From Pseudomonadales bacterium (GTDB lineage: Bacteria; Pseudomonadota; Gammaproteobacteria; Pseudomonadales; Porticoccaceae), in assembly GCA_024234435.1 (NCBI GenBank), contig JACKOF010000001.1, forward strand, positions 186,001 through 250,000: a stretch of 64,000 nt of DNA, in the 5' to 3' direction. How positions within the stretch are numbered: position 1 is the first letter of the stretch; each line of letters opens with the position of its first letter. This document shows, one piece after another, positions 52,463 to 59,708 of this stretch. Under the pieces are notes generated by a model that saw only the letters and a list, made by a program, of their open reading frames with translations, made no database searches and was not told the origin of the DNA. The position numbers and the translations under genes were made by a program.

Positions 52463-53422
52463 TCAGGCAAGGTTATCTAAAGGGCTTTTTGTGCCGGCAT
52501 AATGCTGGCCAATCACATGAGTGTAAATCTGGGTTGTTTTTACATCATTGTGGCCAAGCAATTCCTGTACGCTTCTAATATCTGTTCCATTTTGCAGTAA
52601 GTGTGTTGCGAATGAGTGACGAAAAGTGTGGCAGTTGACCTTCTTCTTTAAAACCCCTGCTTCGTACACTGCCTTGCCAAGCGCTTTTCTTAAAACGGTT
52701 TGGTGCAGATGGTGCCTGCAAGTTACGCCGGTGATAGGGTGTTTGCATAAAGATGTGGAGGGAAAAATAAACATCCACTTAGGGGATCGATAAGCATTAG
52801 GGTATTTTTTGCCAAGCGCAAAAGGCAAAGAAGGCCCGACACCTTGCTCGTTATCCTGTTGCTGTAACTGAATAACCGCTTCAATAAACAATTCCAGCTC
52901 GGGAATCAATTTGTGGCTGAGTAATGTTTGCCTGTCTTTGTTGCCCTTTCCGTCCCTCACAGTAATTGCGCAACGCGATAACTCGACATCCTGCACACGT
53001 AAGCGTAGACACTCCGAAATACGCAGACCGCTGCCATAAAGTAACTCAACAATCAGTCGATTGCGGCCTTGCAGGCAGGCCAGGATTCTTGAAACCTCAT
53101 CAGCCGTAAGTACAACGGGCAAGGTTCTTTGTCTGGTCGCCAGAGTAAAGCCCAAATCACCTAAATCCCGATTCAAAACTTTGTGGTAAAGAAACACCAG
53201 AGCATTCAGAGCCACTTTTTGAGTGTTTACCGCCACATGTCGTTCTGAGGCCAAGTAGCTTAAAAATGCTTTTACCTCTGGCCCGCCTAATTCAGAAGGG
53301 TGTCGTTTATTGTTGAAATTAATATAAAACCGAATCCAATACAGATAGGCTTTCTCCGTTCGGATGCTGTAACCACGTAAACGAATGTCTCTGCGAATAG
53401 ATTCGAGAAAAGGGCTAGACAT
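52463..53422 (-). CDS. intI: Integron integrase IntI
   Basis: A 319-residue tyrosine recombinase. Catalytic residues are Arg134 (GSGLRISE), His265 and Arg268 (HTFRHS), His291 (LGH) and Tyr300 (TQIYTHV). The segment between the two halves (about 205-245, KWMFIFPSTSLCKHPITGVTCRHHLHQTVLRKAL) is the additional domain specific to integron integrases that binds attC hairpins. The ATG has AAGGAGG seven bases before it. A LexA box covers its promoter. It is reverse-oriented to the cassette array at 53739-59690, the standard arrangement, and appears functional. Confidence 0.95.
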   Translation of the reverse strand: MSSPFLESIRRDIRLRGYSIRTEKAYLYWIRFYINFNNKRHPSELGGPEVKAFLSYLASERHVAVNTQKVALNALVFLYHKVLNRDLGDLGFTLATRQRTLPVVLTADEVSRILACLQGRNRLIVELLYGSGLRISECLRLRVQDVELSRCAITVRDGKGNKDRQTLLSHKLIPELELFIEAVIQLQQQDNEQGVGPSLPFALGKKYPNAYRSPKWMFIFPSTSLCKHPITGVTCRHHLHQTVLRKALGKAVYEAGVLKKKVNCHTFRHSFATHLLQNGTDIRSVQELLGHNDVKTTQIYTHVIGQHYAGTKSPLDNLA

Positions 53423-53453
53423 AAAACCTCCTTGTTTGAGTCTAAAAAATATA

Positions 53454-53469
53454 CTGTTTATTTATACAG
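53454..53469 (-). promoter_or_regulatory. LexA (SOS) box of intI
   Basis: CTGTTTATTTATACAG is a complete CTGT-N8-ACAG LexA operator. It overlaps the -10 region of the intI promoter, so intI should be repressed by LexA and induced by DNA damage, as known in other integrons. Confidence 0.85.
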
Positions 53470-53488
53470 TTTATTACCCTGTTGTCAA
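53461..53488 (-). promoter_or_regulatory. intI promoter
   Basis: On the minus strand TTGACA (53488-53483), a 16-bp spacer and TATAAA (53466-53461). The -10 hexamer lies inside the LexA box. Confidence 0.75.
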
Positions 53489-53744
53489 ATTCTGTGCTCG
53501 CTTTATACTGAGCCAATGCGCGTTATCATTCCCGAGAAAATTAAATTATCAGGAAAAACAAAAAGTTAGCGGTTCTGTCAGATGACATAAGTAGATCCCC
53601 TTATTTTAGATAACGAGACCCCCTCGCTTTGTTCTGGAAGGATTCGGAAATGTCAGAAAATATCTATAGTTATCATAAAGTTAAAGAGTGTCGCCGAATA
53701 TCAAATTCGGCAAACCGCGCATGCGCGATATACAAATGTTATGG
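53489..53744 (+). other. attI region and first cassette junction
   Basis: A 250-bp region without a gene between intI and the first cassette. It must include attI and probably the cassette promoter, neither of which I can fix except for the junction core GTTATGG at 53738-53744: its complement CCATAAC is the R'' of the first attC, as required by the cassette-insertion mechanism. A near-palindrome (GCGCATGCGC) lies at 53717-53726. Confidence 0.7.
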
Positions 53745-53758
53745 GGAAAAACGACAGG

Positions 53759-54058
53759 ATGTTTGTGCATAAGGTATTGCATGCTATAGCGCTGACGACA
53801 ATTGCACTAAATTCTGTGGCAGAAGATTCATGCACGAAAGATAAAGCTTTTGAAATCGCAATGGAGCATCTGCGTTTAAATCAAATGTATCTTGAGAAAT
53901 ACGAGCCATACAAACTGTTTGAAAGCTCGGCTTCCGATGCAACCTGGGCTGTATTTGGTGTCGGCGGAGTTCCAAAAGGAATGCTGGGCGGCGGTTCGCC
54001 TACAGTCATAATTTCATCTGAAAGTTGTGAGGTTGAAAAAGCATACTATGCACGGTAA
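53759..54058 (+). CDS. Cassette 1: exported protein, possibly NTF2-fold immunity type
   Basis: A 99-residue protein with a signal peptide (MFVHKVLHAIALTTIALNSVAEDS). The rest, KAFEIAMEHLRLNQMYLEKYEPYKLF and WAVFGVGGVPKGMLGGGSPTVIISSESCEVEKAYYAR, has the shape of NTF2-fold immunity proteins (W-V-x-G, LPKG-GG and final strand). The ATG at 53759 follows GACAGG; another in-frame ATG lies at 53741 on the cassette boundary. Being proximal, it is the cassette most recently inserted and most likely expressed. Immunity function is an inference. Confidence 0.6.
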   Translation: MFVHKVLHAIALTTIALNSVAEDSCTKDKAFEIAMEHLRLNQMYLEKYEPYKLFESSASDATWAVFGVGGVPKGMLGGGSPTVIISSESCEVEKAYYAR

Positions 54059-54061
54059 ACC

Positions 54062-54148
54062 CCATAACAAGTTGCAGCACTTTGGCCGCTTCGCGGCCCG
54101 GACCTTCGCAAGCTACGCTTGCTTCGGCCCGTGTGCAAAGCGTTAGTG
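54062..54148 (+). repeat. attC1 recombination site (87 bp)
   Basis: R'' CCATAAC (54062-54068) matches the attI junction; R' GTTAGTG ends at 54148. The inner L''/L' arms (GTTGCAGCAC, GTGTGCAAAG) pair with an extrahelical base, typical of attC. The centre is a large imperfect hairpin. Confidence 0.85.
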
Positions 54149-54535
54149 TGCTTTGAGGGGTTTTTGTCTTTTTCAAAGTTTTTGAGCTCAGAGCTAAACG
54201 TGCCGTATGGTAAATTCAGGTGTTTACCGGTTGGCTCACACTCAAACGTGCAGTATGCTTTGGTTCATGAGTAAACGATATTAAGTGCCAAGGTTAGGCT
54301 ATTCGAGACACATGGAAATGAGTGCAAAAATCCAACAATCAGTTTCCACTCATTCGCAAAGTTCACCTGCGTGGTTGTTGCCAATCCAAGCCTTCAAAGC
54401 CTCTATTTTAATTGCCTGCACTATCGCAGAATCCCTGAAGCTTCGGCAGTGCCTGGCGCACACTAACAAGCACATCAAAAACCGCTCCACTTCGTTGCGC
54501 TGGACGTCGCTGACGCTCCGCCTTTTATGTGGGCG
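54143..54535 (+). other. Cassette 2: apparently gene-less, with a 48-bp tandem repeat
   Basis: A 393-bp cassette. No good gene is evident: the longest forward frame (from 54285 or 54312) reads through the attC site to a TAA in its core and has no family. Two imperfect 48-bp copies lie head to tail (54186-54233 and 54234-54281), sharing GCTCA and AAACGTGC-GTATG. Non-coding cassettes may carry promoters, small RNAs or toxin-antitoxin remnants; no such element is identified. Confidence 0.5.
54186..54281 (+). repeat. 48-bp imperfect tandem repeat
   Basis: Two units starting at GCTCA (54186 and 54234), sharing AAACGTG(C/A)GTATG and a run ending GTTTAC/GTAAAC. Located in the gene-less cassette 2. 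Confidence 0.55.
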
Positions 54536-54541
54536 TTAAGT
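54461..54541 (+). repeat. attC2 recombination site (81 bp)
   Basis: R'' CACTAAC (54461-54467), matching the previous R' GTTAGTG; R' GTTAAGT at 54535-54541. Inner sequence is almost identical to attC4. Confidence 0.85.
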
Positions 54542-54548
54542 GTCAAAT

Positions 54549-54914
54549 ATGAGCAGACATCAAGGTAAGCAGGAAGAACGAGAGTTCGAATCTGATCAAC
54601 TGCCAGAAGAGTTCAAGTTATCTCGTTCTAAGATAATGTACATCGAAGATAAATCTGAGGGAATTGAAGGCGAAGCTCGAATCGGTAGGGTTTACTTTTC
54701 TAAGTCTGGTAAAACGCTCTATTATCGAGGTCTACGATTCCAAAGCTTAAAAGGTAGCGGTTTCAAAGCAAACTACTTCGAGGTAGAGTCTGGAGATCAC
54801 TACTGGATTTCTGGCCCAAGAAAAGACAAAAATGATCGGTTATATGGCGGCAACCAGGGCGTAGAAATTGATAGGGATATATACGAAGAGTATGTGCAAT
54901 ACGTCAACACTTAA
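54549..54914 (+). CDS. Cassette 3: conserved integron-cassette protein
   Basis: A 121-residue basic protein (MSRHQGKQEEREFESDQLPEEFKLSRSKIMYIEDKSEG...RIGRVYFSKSGKTLYYRGLRFQSLKGSGFKANYFEVESGDHYWISGPRKDKNDRLYGG). Similar sequences recur as small stand-alone genes in bacteria and are often mislabelled in databases. The function is unknown. The stop TAA lies inside the R'' core of attC3. The ATG at 54549 is chosen over the GTG at 54540. Confidence 0.6.
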   Translation: MSRHQGKQEEREFESDQLPEEFKLSRSKIMYIEDKSEGIEGEARIGRVYFSKSGKTLYYRGLRFQSLKGSGFKANYFEVESGDHYWISGPRKDKNDRLYGGNQGVEIDRDIYEEYVQYVNT

Positions 54915-54999
54915 CAATCCGCTCAAATGCGTTCCGGCCACAAAAAACCGTGGCCTCCACCGGACTCGCTACCGCTCGCCGTTTAGCGGGGCGTTAAGC
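54909..54999 (+). repeat. attC3 recombination site (91 bp)
   Basis: R'' ACTTAAC (54909-54915) matches R' GTTAAGT of attC2; R' GTTAAGC at 54993-54999. The central hairpin resembles that of attC6. Confidence 0.85.
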
Positions 55000-55018
55000 A
55001 TCAAGGAAAGTATGTGCC

Positions 55019-55471
55019 ATGTATGACCCGACAATATCAATAGGAGCAATATTATGTGTTCTATTATCGGTATTACTAGCACACCGGCTGGCGAAGCGAC
55101 GAGACATTGAAAAGGAATATAATTCCTCGGTAAAAGAATTTAAAAATTTACTGGTTCCTTTCTTACGTGAACTTGAGCATCCCGATGCAAACCCTGCTGT
55201 TTTGGTAACTCAGCATTTTCCAGAGCATGACGAAGCTGCAAGGAAACTAATAAATGTATTACCGTCTTCTAAATCTAAGAAATTCCAGGAAAAGTGGGCA
55301 GAATATCAGTTTCTATATCAGCAGAAAAAAAGTATGGGTATTGCAATTGCTATCGCCGCAGAAGTTGACGATTTATCAAAAGCCAATAATGTGGAGTATC
55401 TATATGAGCAAAATGCAAAAAGGCGCACACAGGCATTCGTTATAGTTAATGAAACTGTGCAGGTGCTATGA
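55019..55471 (+). CDS. Cassette 4: membrane-anchored hypothetical protein
   Basis: A 150-residue protein. One N-terminal hydrophobic segment (ISIGAILCVLLSVLLAH) is followed by a charged helical region (RRDIEKEYNSSVKEFKNLLVPFLREL) and a helix-rich body. It is likely anchored in the inner membrane with a cytoplasmic domain. AGGA precedes the ATG. No family recognised. Confidence 0.6.
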   Translation: MYDPTISIGAILCVLLSVLLAHRLAKRRDIEKEYNSSVKEFKNLLVPFLRELEHPDANPAVLVTQHFPEHDEAARKLINVLPSSKSKKFQEKWAEYQFLYQQKKSMGIAIAIAAEVDDLSKANNVEYLYEQNAKRRTQAFVIVNETVQVL

Positions 55472-55474
55472 AAT

Positions 55475-55555
55475 GCTTAACAAACACATCAAAAATCGCT
55501 CCACTTCGTTACGCTGGACGTCGCTGACGCTCCGCCTTTTATGTGGGCGTTAACT
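55475..55555 (+). repeat. attC4 recombination site (81 bp)
   Basis: R'' GCTTAAC (55475-55481) matches R' GTTAAGC of attC3; R' GTTAACT at 55549-55555. The sequence is almost identical to attC2 (only a few differing bases), indicating a common origin. Confidence 0.85.
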
Positions 55556-55562
55556 GCACAAA

Positions 55563-55958
55563 ATGGAAATCATGAACTACCCGATTAAGCCAAAATCTAC
55601 AAGCACGATGGTGCAAGGACAGTTTTGGTCTGTGCCTATTGGTGACGGCAGGTTTTCATGTGGTGTCGTGCTGGCGCTTGTTGAAAAAAGTGGCAAGAAA
55701 GATCCCAGAATTTTCTTGGCGGGGCTACTAGATTGGGTTGGTCCGTTGCCACCTAGCGCAGAAGAACTAGATAAATGCTCCGTTCTTGAAAAAGGTTTTG
55801 CTCACATAAAAACAATAACGGAAACAGGCGGTGCACTTCTCGGAAAATTAGAAATTAATCTAGGGTCTCCAGAAGTTGTCAGTGAAACTGACTCCATCAA
55901 TACCTGGGGTTATAACTCAATAGTAAAAAAGGCGGCGAAGCATAATGTCGGCAGTTAA
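55563..55958 (+). CDS. Cassette 5: Imm26-like immunity protein (tentative)
   Basis: A 131-residue soluble protein. The N-terminal VQGQFWSVPIGDGRFSCGVVLAL resembles the Imm26 pattern, in which a small beta-domain protects against contact-dependent toxins. No signal peptide or membrane helix. The ATG at 55572 (MNYPIK) is an alternative start. The last codons run into attC5. No toxin partner is near, so it would be an orphan. Assignment is by recall. Confidence 0.5.
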   Translation: MEIMNYPIKPKSTSTMVQGQFWSVPIGDGRFSCGVVLALVEKSGKKDPRIFLAGLLDWVGPLPPSAEELDKCSVLEKGFAHIKTITETGGALLGKLEINLGSPEVVSETDSINTWGYNSIVKKAAKHNVGS

Positions 55959-56048
55959 CAAGCGGCTCCACCGGACAAATTTTACTGTCACCTTTTTTGT
56001 TCCAAAAAAGTCGCCACCAAAATTTTCTCGGTGAGCCGGGCGTTAAGC
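55953..56048 (+). repeat. attC5 recombination site (96 bp)
   Basis: R'' AGTTAAC (55953-55959) matches R' GTTAACT of attC4; R' GTTAAGC at 56042-56048. It is the longest intact attC of the array. Confidence 0.85.
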
Positions 56049-56062
56049 ATCTAGGAGAAATT

Positions 56063-56350
56063 GTGCCAAAGAAAGTGTTAGAAATAGTAGCTTGGGGAAC
56101 TGAAGGATCAGTTAAAGGGAAAAAGTTCGTTGCAACACCCAAAGACGGTTTCTACGCGCTTCACTCGGAAGAGCTTGCAGAGAAAATCGGTAAGCCCCTG
56201 AATTATGAAGCGACAAAAGTTTTTGTATCCACTCTAGAAGAGGCTGCGGAATTAATTCTACGAGGTGGCCACCATATTCGGTTGTTCAATGCCGAATTTG
56301 GCCAAGAGAATAAGCGAAAACCAAGTGAGGTAGAAATAGTTTGGGCATAA
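56063..56350 (+). CDS. Cassette 6: hypothetical protein
   Basis: A 95-residue protein. The start is GTG at 56063 with AGGAGA five bases before; upstream frame extension overlaps attC5 and is rejected. KVLEIVAWGTEGSVKGKKFVATPKDGFYALHSEELAEKIGKPLNYEATKVFV and LEEAAELILRGGHHIRLF suggest an alpha/beta fold. No family recognised. Confidence 0.55.
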   Translation: MPKKVLEIVAWGTEGSVKGKKFVATPKDGFYALHSEELAEKIGKPLNYEATKVFVSTLEEAAELILRGGHHIRLFNAEFGQENKRKPSEVEIVWA

Positions 56351-56351
56351 T

Positions 56352-56441
56352 GCTTAACAAACCGCTCAAATTCGTTCCGGCCACAAAAAGCGTGGCCTCC
56401 ACCGGACTCGCTAACGCTCGCCGTTTAGCGGGGCGTTAGCT
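56352..56441 (+). repeat. attC6 recombination site (90 bp)
   Basis: R'' GCTTAAC (56352-56358) matches R' GTTAAGC of attC5; R' GTTAGCT at 56435-56441. Close to attC3 along the whole length. Confidence 0.85.
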
Positions 56442-56454
56442 GTAAAAGGAACTT

Positions 56455-56871
56455 ATGAGCATCGAATATAAAATTGACCATCCGATAACTGTGGATCAAT
56501 TCATATCGTTATTATCTGAATCCACTCTAGGCGAGCGTCGTCCAATTCAAGATCGCAAGTGTATAGAGGGTATGATCTCAAACAGCAACCTAGTGGTAAG
56601 TGCTTGGGATTCAGAAAAATTGGTGGGTATCTCTCGCTGCATGACAGATTTTCATTATGCGTGCTATCTGTCAGATTTAGCCGTATCTGTACAATATCAA
56701 AAAATGGGTATTGGTAAGCAGTTGCAGATTCTCACTCAAGAGCAGCTTGGGCCACGTTGCAAACTAATCCTTATTGCAGCACCAGCAGCCAATTCATATT
56801 ATGAGCAGATTGGTTTTTCAAATAATCCACGCTGTTGGGTGCTTGAGCGTGATGCAAGTATCAACAGCTAA
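56455..56871 (+). CDS. Cassette 7: GNAT family N-acetyltransferase
   Basis: A 138-residue acetyltransferase. VVSAWDSEKLVGISRCMTDFHYACYLSDLAVSVQYQKMGIGKQLQILTQEQLG contains the acetyl-CoA motif (Q/R-x-x-G-x-G/A, here QKMGIGK), and YYEQIGF is the usual last motif. It could modify an antibiotic, toxin or protein; the substrate is unknown. The stop lies within the attC7 R'' core. Confidence 0.85.
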   Translation: MSIEYKIDHPITVDQFISLLSESTLGERRPIQDRKCIEGMISNSNLVVSAWDSEKLVGISRCMTDFHYACYLSDLAVSVQYQKMGIGKQLQILTQEQLGPRCKLILIAAPAANSYYEQIGFSNNPRCWVLERDASINS

Positions 56872-56955
56872 CAAAGCCAAGCACAATCGCCCAATGCAAA
56901 AAGCCACATTGGGCTGGACCTCGCTACCGCTCGGCCTGTGTTGGCGGCGTTATGT
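56866..56955 (+). repeat. attC7 recombination site (90 bp)
   Basis: R'' AGCTAAC (56866-56872) matches R' GTTAGCT of attC6; R' GTTATGT at 56949-56955. Confidence 0.85.
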
Positions 56956-56972
56956 GTAGTGAGTAGCTGACC

Positions 56973-57362
56973 ATGTTTAGCCATATCATGATAGGAACAA
57001 ATGACCTTCAAAAATCAATAGAATTCTATGATCGTGTCATGCCTTCATTGGGTTACAGCAGGCAATCAACTGGCGAAACCTTCGCTGGTTATGGCAATCC
57101 TGAAGACATTCACACGGGTAAAAATTGTTTGTGGATTGGTAAGCCATACAACGGAGAACCTGCTACTCCCGGCAATGGGGTTAATGTTGCATTGCTTGCT
57201 AGAACCAGAGGTCAGGTCAACGAATTTTATAAATCTGCAATAGCGGCTGGTGCAGCAGATGAAGGAGCTCCAGGCATTAGAGAAGAAGCGCATCCAAATT
57301 TTTATGCAACTTATCTGCGGGACCCATCAGGTAATAAATTAGTGGTTGTGTGTCATGAGTAG
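56973..57362 (+). CDS. Cassette 8: VOC (glyoxalase/bleomycin-resistance) family protein
   Basis: A 129-residue VOC-fold protein: HIMIGTNDLQKSIEFYDRVMPSLGYSR, GKPYNGEPATPGNGVNVALLARTRGQVNEFYKSAIAAGA and YATYLRDPSGNKLVVVCHE form paired beta-alpha-beta-beta-beta modules. Possible roles are glyoxalase, dioxygenase or drug binding; the sequence does not decide. Typical integron cassette type. Confidence 0.85.
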   Translation: MFSHIMIGTNDLQKSIEFYDRVMPSLGYSRQSTGETFAGYGNPEDIHTGKNCLWIGKPYNGEPATPGNGVNVALLARTRGQVNEFYKSAIAAGAADEGAPGIREEAHPNFYATYLRDPSGNKLVVVCHE

Positions 57363-57368
57363 CGTCAC

Positions 57369-57452
57369 ACATAACAAGTTGCTGTTGTTCGCCGCTGCGC
57401 GGCTGGGACAGCCTACACTGCGTTTCGGCTGCCCCAAAGCAAGGCGTTGAAG
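57369..57452 (+). repeat. attC8 recombination site (84 bp)
   Basis: R'' ACATAAC (57369-57375) matches R' GTTATGT of attC7; the R' GTTGAAG (57446-57452) departs from the GTTRRRY pattern at its last base. The insertion sequence begins right after it. Confidence 0.75.
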
Positions 57453-59215
57453 CTGTAGAAAAACTCCTATAATCAAGGTGTTTTTGCTAAAATTTGGCCT
57501 CGGGAAAAGGATTTCATCATGCCTAATTTCAAGAAGTATAACTACCAACAAGACGCGATGGTGGTGATCAATTTTGAGCGTCAGCTGCAGCCCAACACCT
57601 TCGAGTTTACCCTTCATCATCTGATCGATACCCATATTGATCTATCGGCCTTTTACGACAAGTTCAACAATGATGAAGGCGGACGTCGCGCCTATGACCC
57701 GGCCATCCTTTTGAAGATCGTGTTGTTTGCCTATTCCAAAGGGATTACTTCCAGCCGCGAGATTCAGTGGCAATGCGAACACAATATTATTTTCAAGGCG
57801 CTCGCCTGCGATTTTGTACCGCACTTCACCAGCATTGCCAGTTTTGTCAGCCGCTACCCGGATGCTATTGAAGCGGTATTTGAACAGGTGCTACTGGTCT
57901 GCGATCAGCAAGGACTATTGGGCAACGAACTGTTTGCCATCGACGGCTGTAAAATGTCCTCCAATGCGTCAAAGGAGCATTCTGGCACGTTTGCGGAGCT
58001 GGAGCAGAAAAGCAACAAGTTGAGAAAGCGGATTCGCCAGTGCCTGGAAGCGCACCAACAACTAGACGGTCGCAAACGTGATGAGCGTGACCGCAAATGG
58101 CAGGTGACTCAGGAGATGGAAACCCTAGAGAAGCAGTTTAAGCGGATTGACCAGTTCCTAAAGACGCAACGCCCACGGAGGGGCCAAGGCAAACAGCAGA
58201 GAGAGGTGAAGAGCAATCTCACCGACAATGAATCGGCCAAGATGACCACCAGCAAAGGGACGATTCAAGGCTACAACGGGGTGGCCACGGTGGATAAAAA
58301 GCATCAGATCATTATCGATGCTCAGGCATTCGGCGCCAGCCAGGAGCAACACACGCTAAAACCGGTGCTGGAAACCATCAAAGAGCGTTACAAAAAGCTC
58401 AAGTTGAGTGAGGATATTTATCAGGATCAGGTCACCATAACGGCCGACACAGGGTTTTCCAGCCAGAGCAATGACCGCTATCTGCGGGAACAACAGATCA
58501 ATGCCTATATTCCCGACAACCAGTTCCGCTCACGCGATCCACGCTTCAACACGCAGAAAGCCAAGTACGGCAAACGGCACCAGGATAGCGTCAAAGGTCT
58601 CAAGCCAGTGATTCCCGCCCGTGAGTTCGAGTTTAACGCCCACAGAAAAACCTGTACCTGCCCTGAAGGAAAACCGATGTGGATTCACCGGGAGACACCG
58701 CAAGCCAACGGCAATACTCAGATAGTGTTTGAAGGCCGCTTAACGGATTGCCGAGCTTGCCCTCGCAAGGAAGAGTGCTTGCGCAATCCATTATCAGCGG
58801 ATCATCGTAAGGGGCATGGTCGTCTGGTGTCGTTTATGCTGAAGAGCAAGGACTCTGCGACAGAGTGGATGAAGCGCCGGGTGGACAGCCAACAGGGTAA
58901 AGTGATTTATGGCCATCGCATGTCAACGGTGGAACCGGTATTTGGCAACATTGGCACAAACAAAAGGTTAAGCCGTTTCTCGTTGCGGGGGCAAAAGAAA
59001 GTTGAGGGGCAATGGAAATTGTACTGTCTGGTGCATAATATCGAGAAGATTATGAACTACGGAGCGATAGGGTAATGCACAAGGTTATCCACACGCTTGC
59101 CCTGATAGTACGCATAAGGAGCGATTATGTTAAACAGATTGGTTAACGTATGAGCAGTCGCCAGGGAACGATAGTGGCCACGCTAAAACCTGACTGCAAT
59201 TGCGTTTTTCTACAG
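57453..59215 (+). mobile_element. IS1182-family insertion sequence
   Basis: 1763 bp bounded by inverted repeats CTGTAGAAAAACTC (left, from 57453) and its near-complement ending at 59215 (13 of 14 bases paired). It carries one transposase gene. Left flank is attC8 and right flank is 4 bases then a cassette core (GTTAAGT at 59220-59226), so it occupies a cassette slot. I see no target duplication. Confidence 0.85.
57519..59075 (+). CDS. IS1182-family transposase (DDE)
   Basis: A 518-residue DDE transposase. The N-terminal DUF772 region (FTLHHLIDTHIDLSAFYDKFNNDEGGRRAYDPAILLKIVLFAYSKGI) and catalytic domain (FAIDGCKMSSNASKEH, TADTGFSSQSNDRYL, HRMSTVEPVFGNIGTNKRLSRFSLRG) contain the DDE acidic residues. 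It looks intact. The C-terminal cysteine motif CRACPRKEECL is a zinc-binding addition common in the family. Confidence 0.92.
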   Translation: MPNFKKYNYQQDAMVVINFERQLQPNTFEFTLHHLIDTHIDLSAFYDKFNNDEGGRRAYDPAILLKIVLFAYSKGITSSREIQWQCEHNIIFKALACDFVPHFTSIASFVSRYPDAIEAVFEQVLLVCDQQGLLGNELFAIDGCKMSSNASKEHSGTFAELEQKSNKLRKRIRQCLEAHQQLDGRKRDERDRKWQVTQEMETLEKQFKRIDQFLKTQRPRRGQGKQQREVKSNLTDNESAKMTTSKGTIQGYNGVATVDKKHQIIIDAQAFGASQEQHTLKPVLETIKERYKKLKLSEDIYQDQVTITADTGFSSQSNDRYLREQQINAYIPDNQFRSRDPRFNTQKAKYGKRHQDSVKGLKPVIPAREFEFNAHRKTCTCPEGKPMWIHRETPQANGNTQIVFEGRLTDCRACPRKEECLRNPLSADHRKGHGRLVSFMLKSKDSATEWMKRRVDSQQGKVIYGHRMSTVEPVFGNIGTNKRLSRFSLRGQKKVEGQWKLYCLVHNIEKIMNYGAIG

Positions 59216-59241
59216 GCTCGTTAAGTGTTTAAGGAAAAACC

Positions 59242-59682
59242 GTGCAAAAATTCGAGTACGATAATTCCATGAAGCAAAGAGGCGAAGTATTGTGTTACGC
59301 CTTCCATGCAGACTTGTTGGATGCTTCCGAGAAAGAGCTAAAATCATTTTTGGCTGTGCTATCACAATACTTTCCAACCGAAGGCAACCCTTGGGGCGGC
59401 AAACAGCCGCTCCACGCTGAAACATCGCTGTTAATCTGGAATAACGCATATTCAAATGTTTGTCGTCTTATTCAAGAGCGGAAGTCTGTGTCTCAGCACC
59501 GTCAAATAGTTGCCACCTCGGTACTAACGGTTGTAATCCTAGCTCTGACCTTAGCGTGGAGTATCTATCATACAGAACCCATTGGTGCGCCATTAACAGC
59601 CAAACCATCGCCACAAACAACCAATTCAACCAATACTGTGAATCCTTCATCGGTACCCCAACAAAATGCCAAACACAAATAA
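59242..59682 (+). CDS. Cassette 9: membrane-anchored hypothetical protein
   Basis: A 146-residue protein starting at GTG 59242, with AAGGA before it. Residues 1-85 are soluble, followed by a single helix (QIVATSVLTVVILALTLAWSIYH) and a Ser/Thr/Pro/Asn-rich C-terminus (about 35 residues) probably outside the membrane. No family recognised. It starts 15 bases after the R' core at 59220-59226 and is followed by a truncated attC. Confidence 0.55.
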   Translation: MQKFEYDNSMKQRGEVLCYAFHADLLDASEKELKSFLAVLSQYFPTEGNPWGGKQPLHAETSLLIWNNAYSNVCRLIQERKSVSQHRQIVATSVLTVVILALTLAWSIYHTEPIGAPLTAKPSPQTTNSTNTVNPSSVPQQNAKHK

Positions 59683-59684
59683 AC

Positions 59685-59700
59685 ACTTAACAAGTGCAGG
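59685..59700 (+). repeat. Truncated last attC (R'' only)
   Basis: ACTTAAC (59685-59691) matches the complement of R' GTTAAGT at 59220-59226, but the central hairpin and R' are missing; sequence goes straight into the potassium-channel gene. It marks the distal edge of the array. Confidence 0.7.
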
Positions 59701-59708
59701 AACCGAAT

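Noticed and set aside
54285..54539. 84-residue frame in cassette 2
   Set aside because: It reads through the whole attC hairpin, stops in the core site and lacks a ribosome site or known family.
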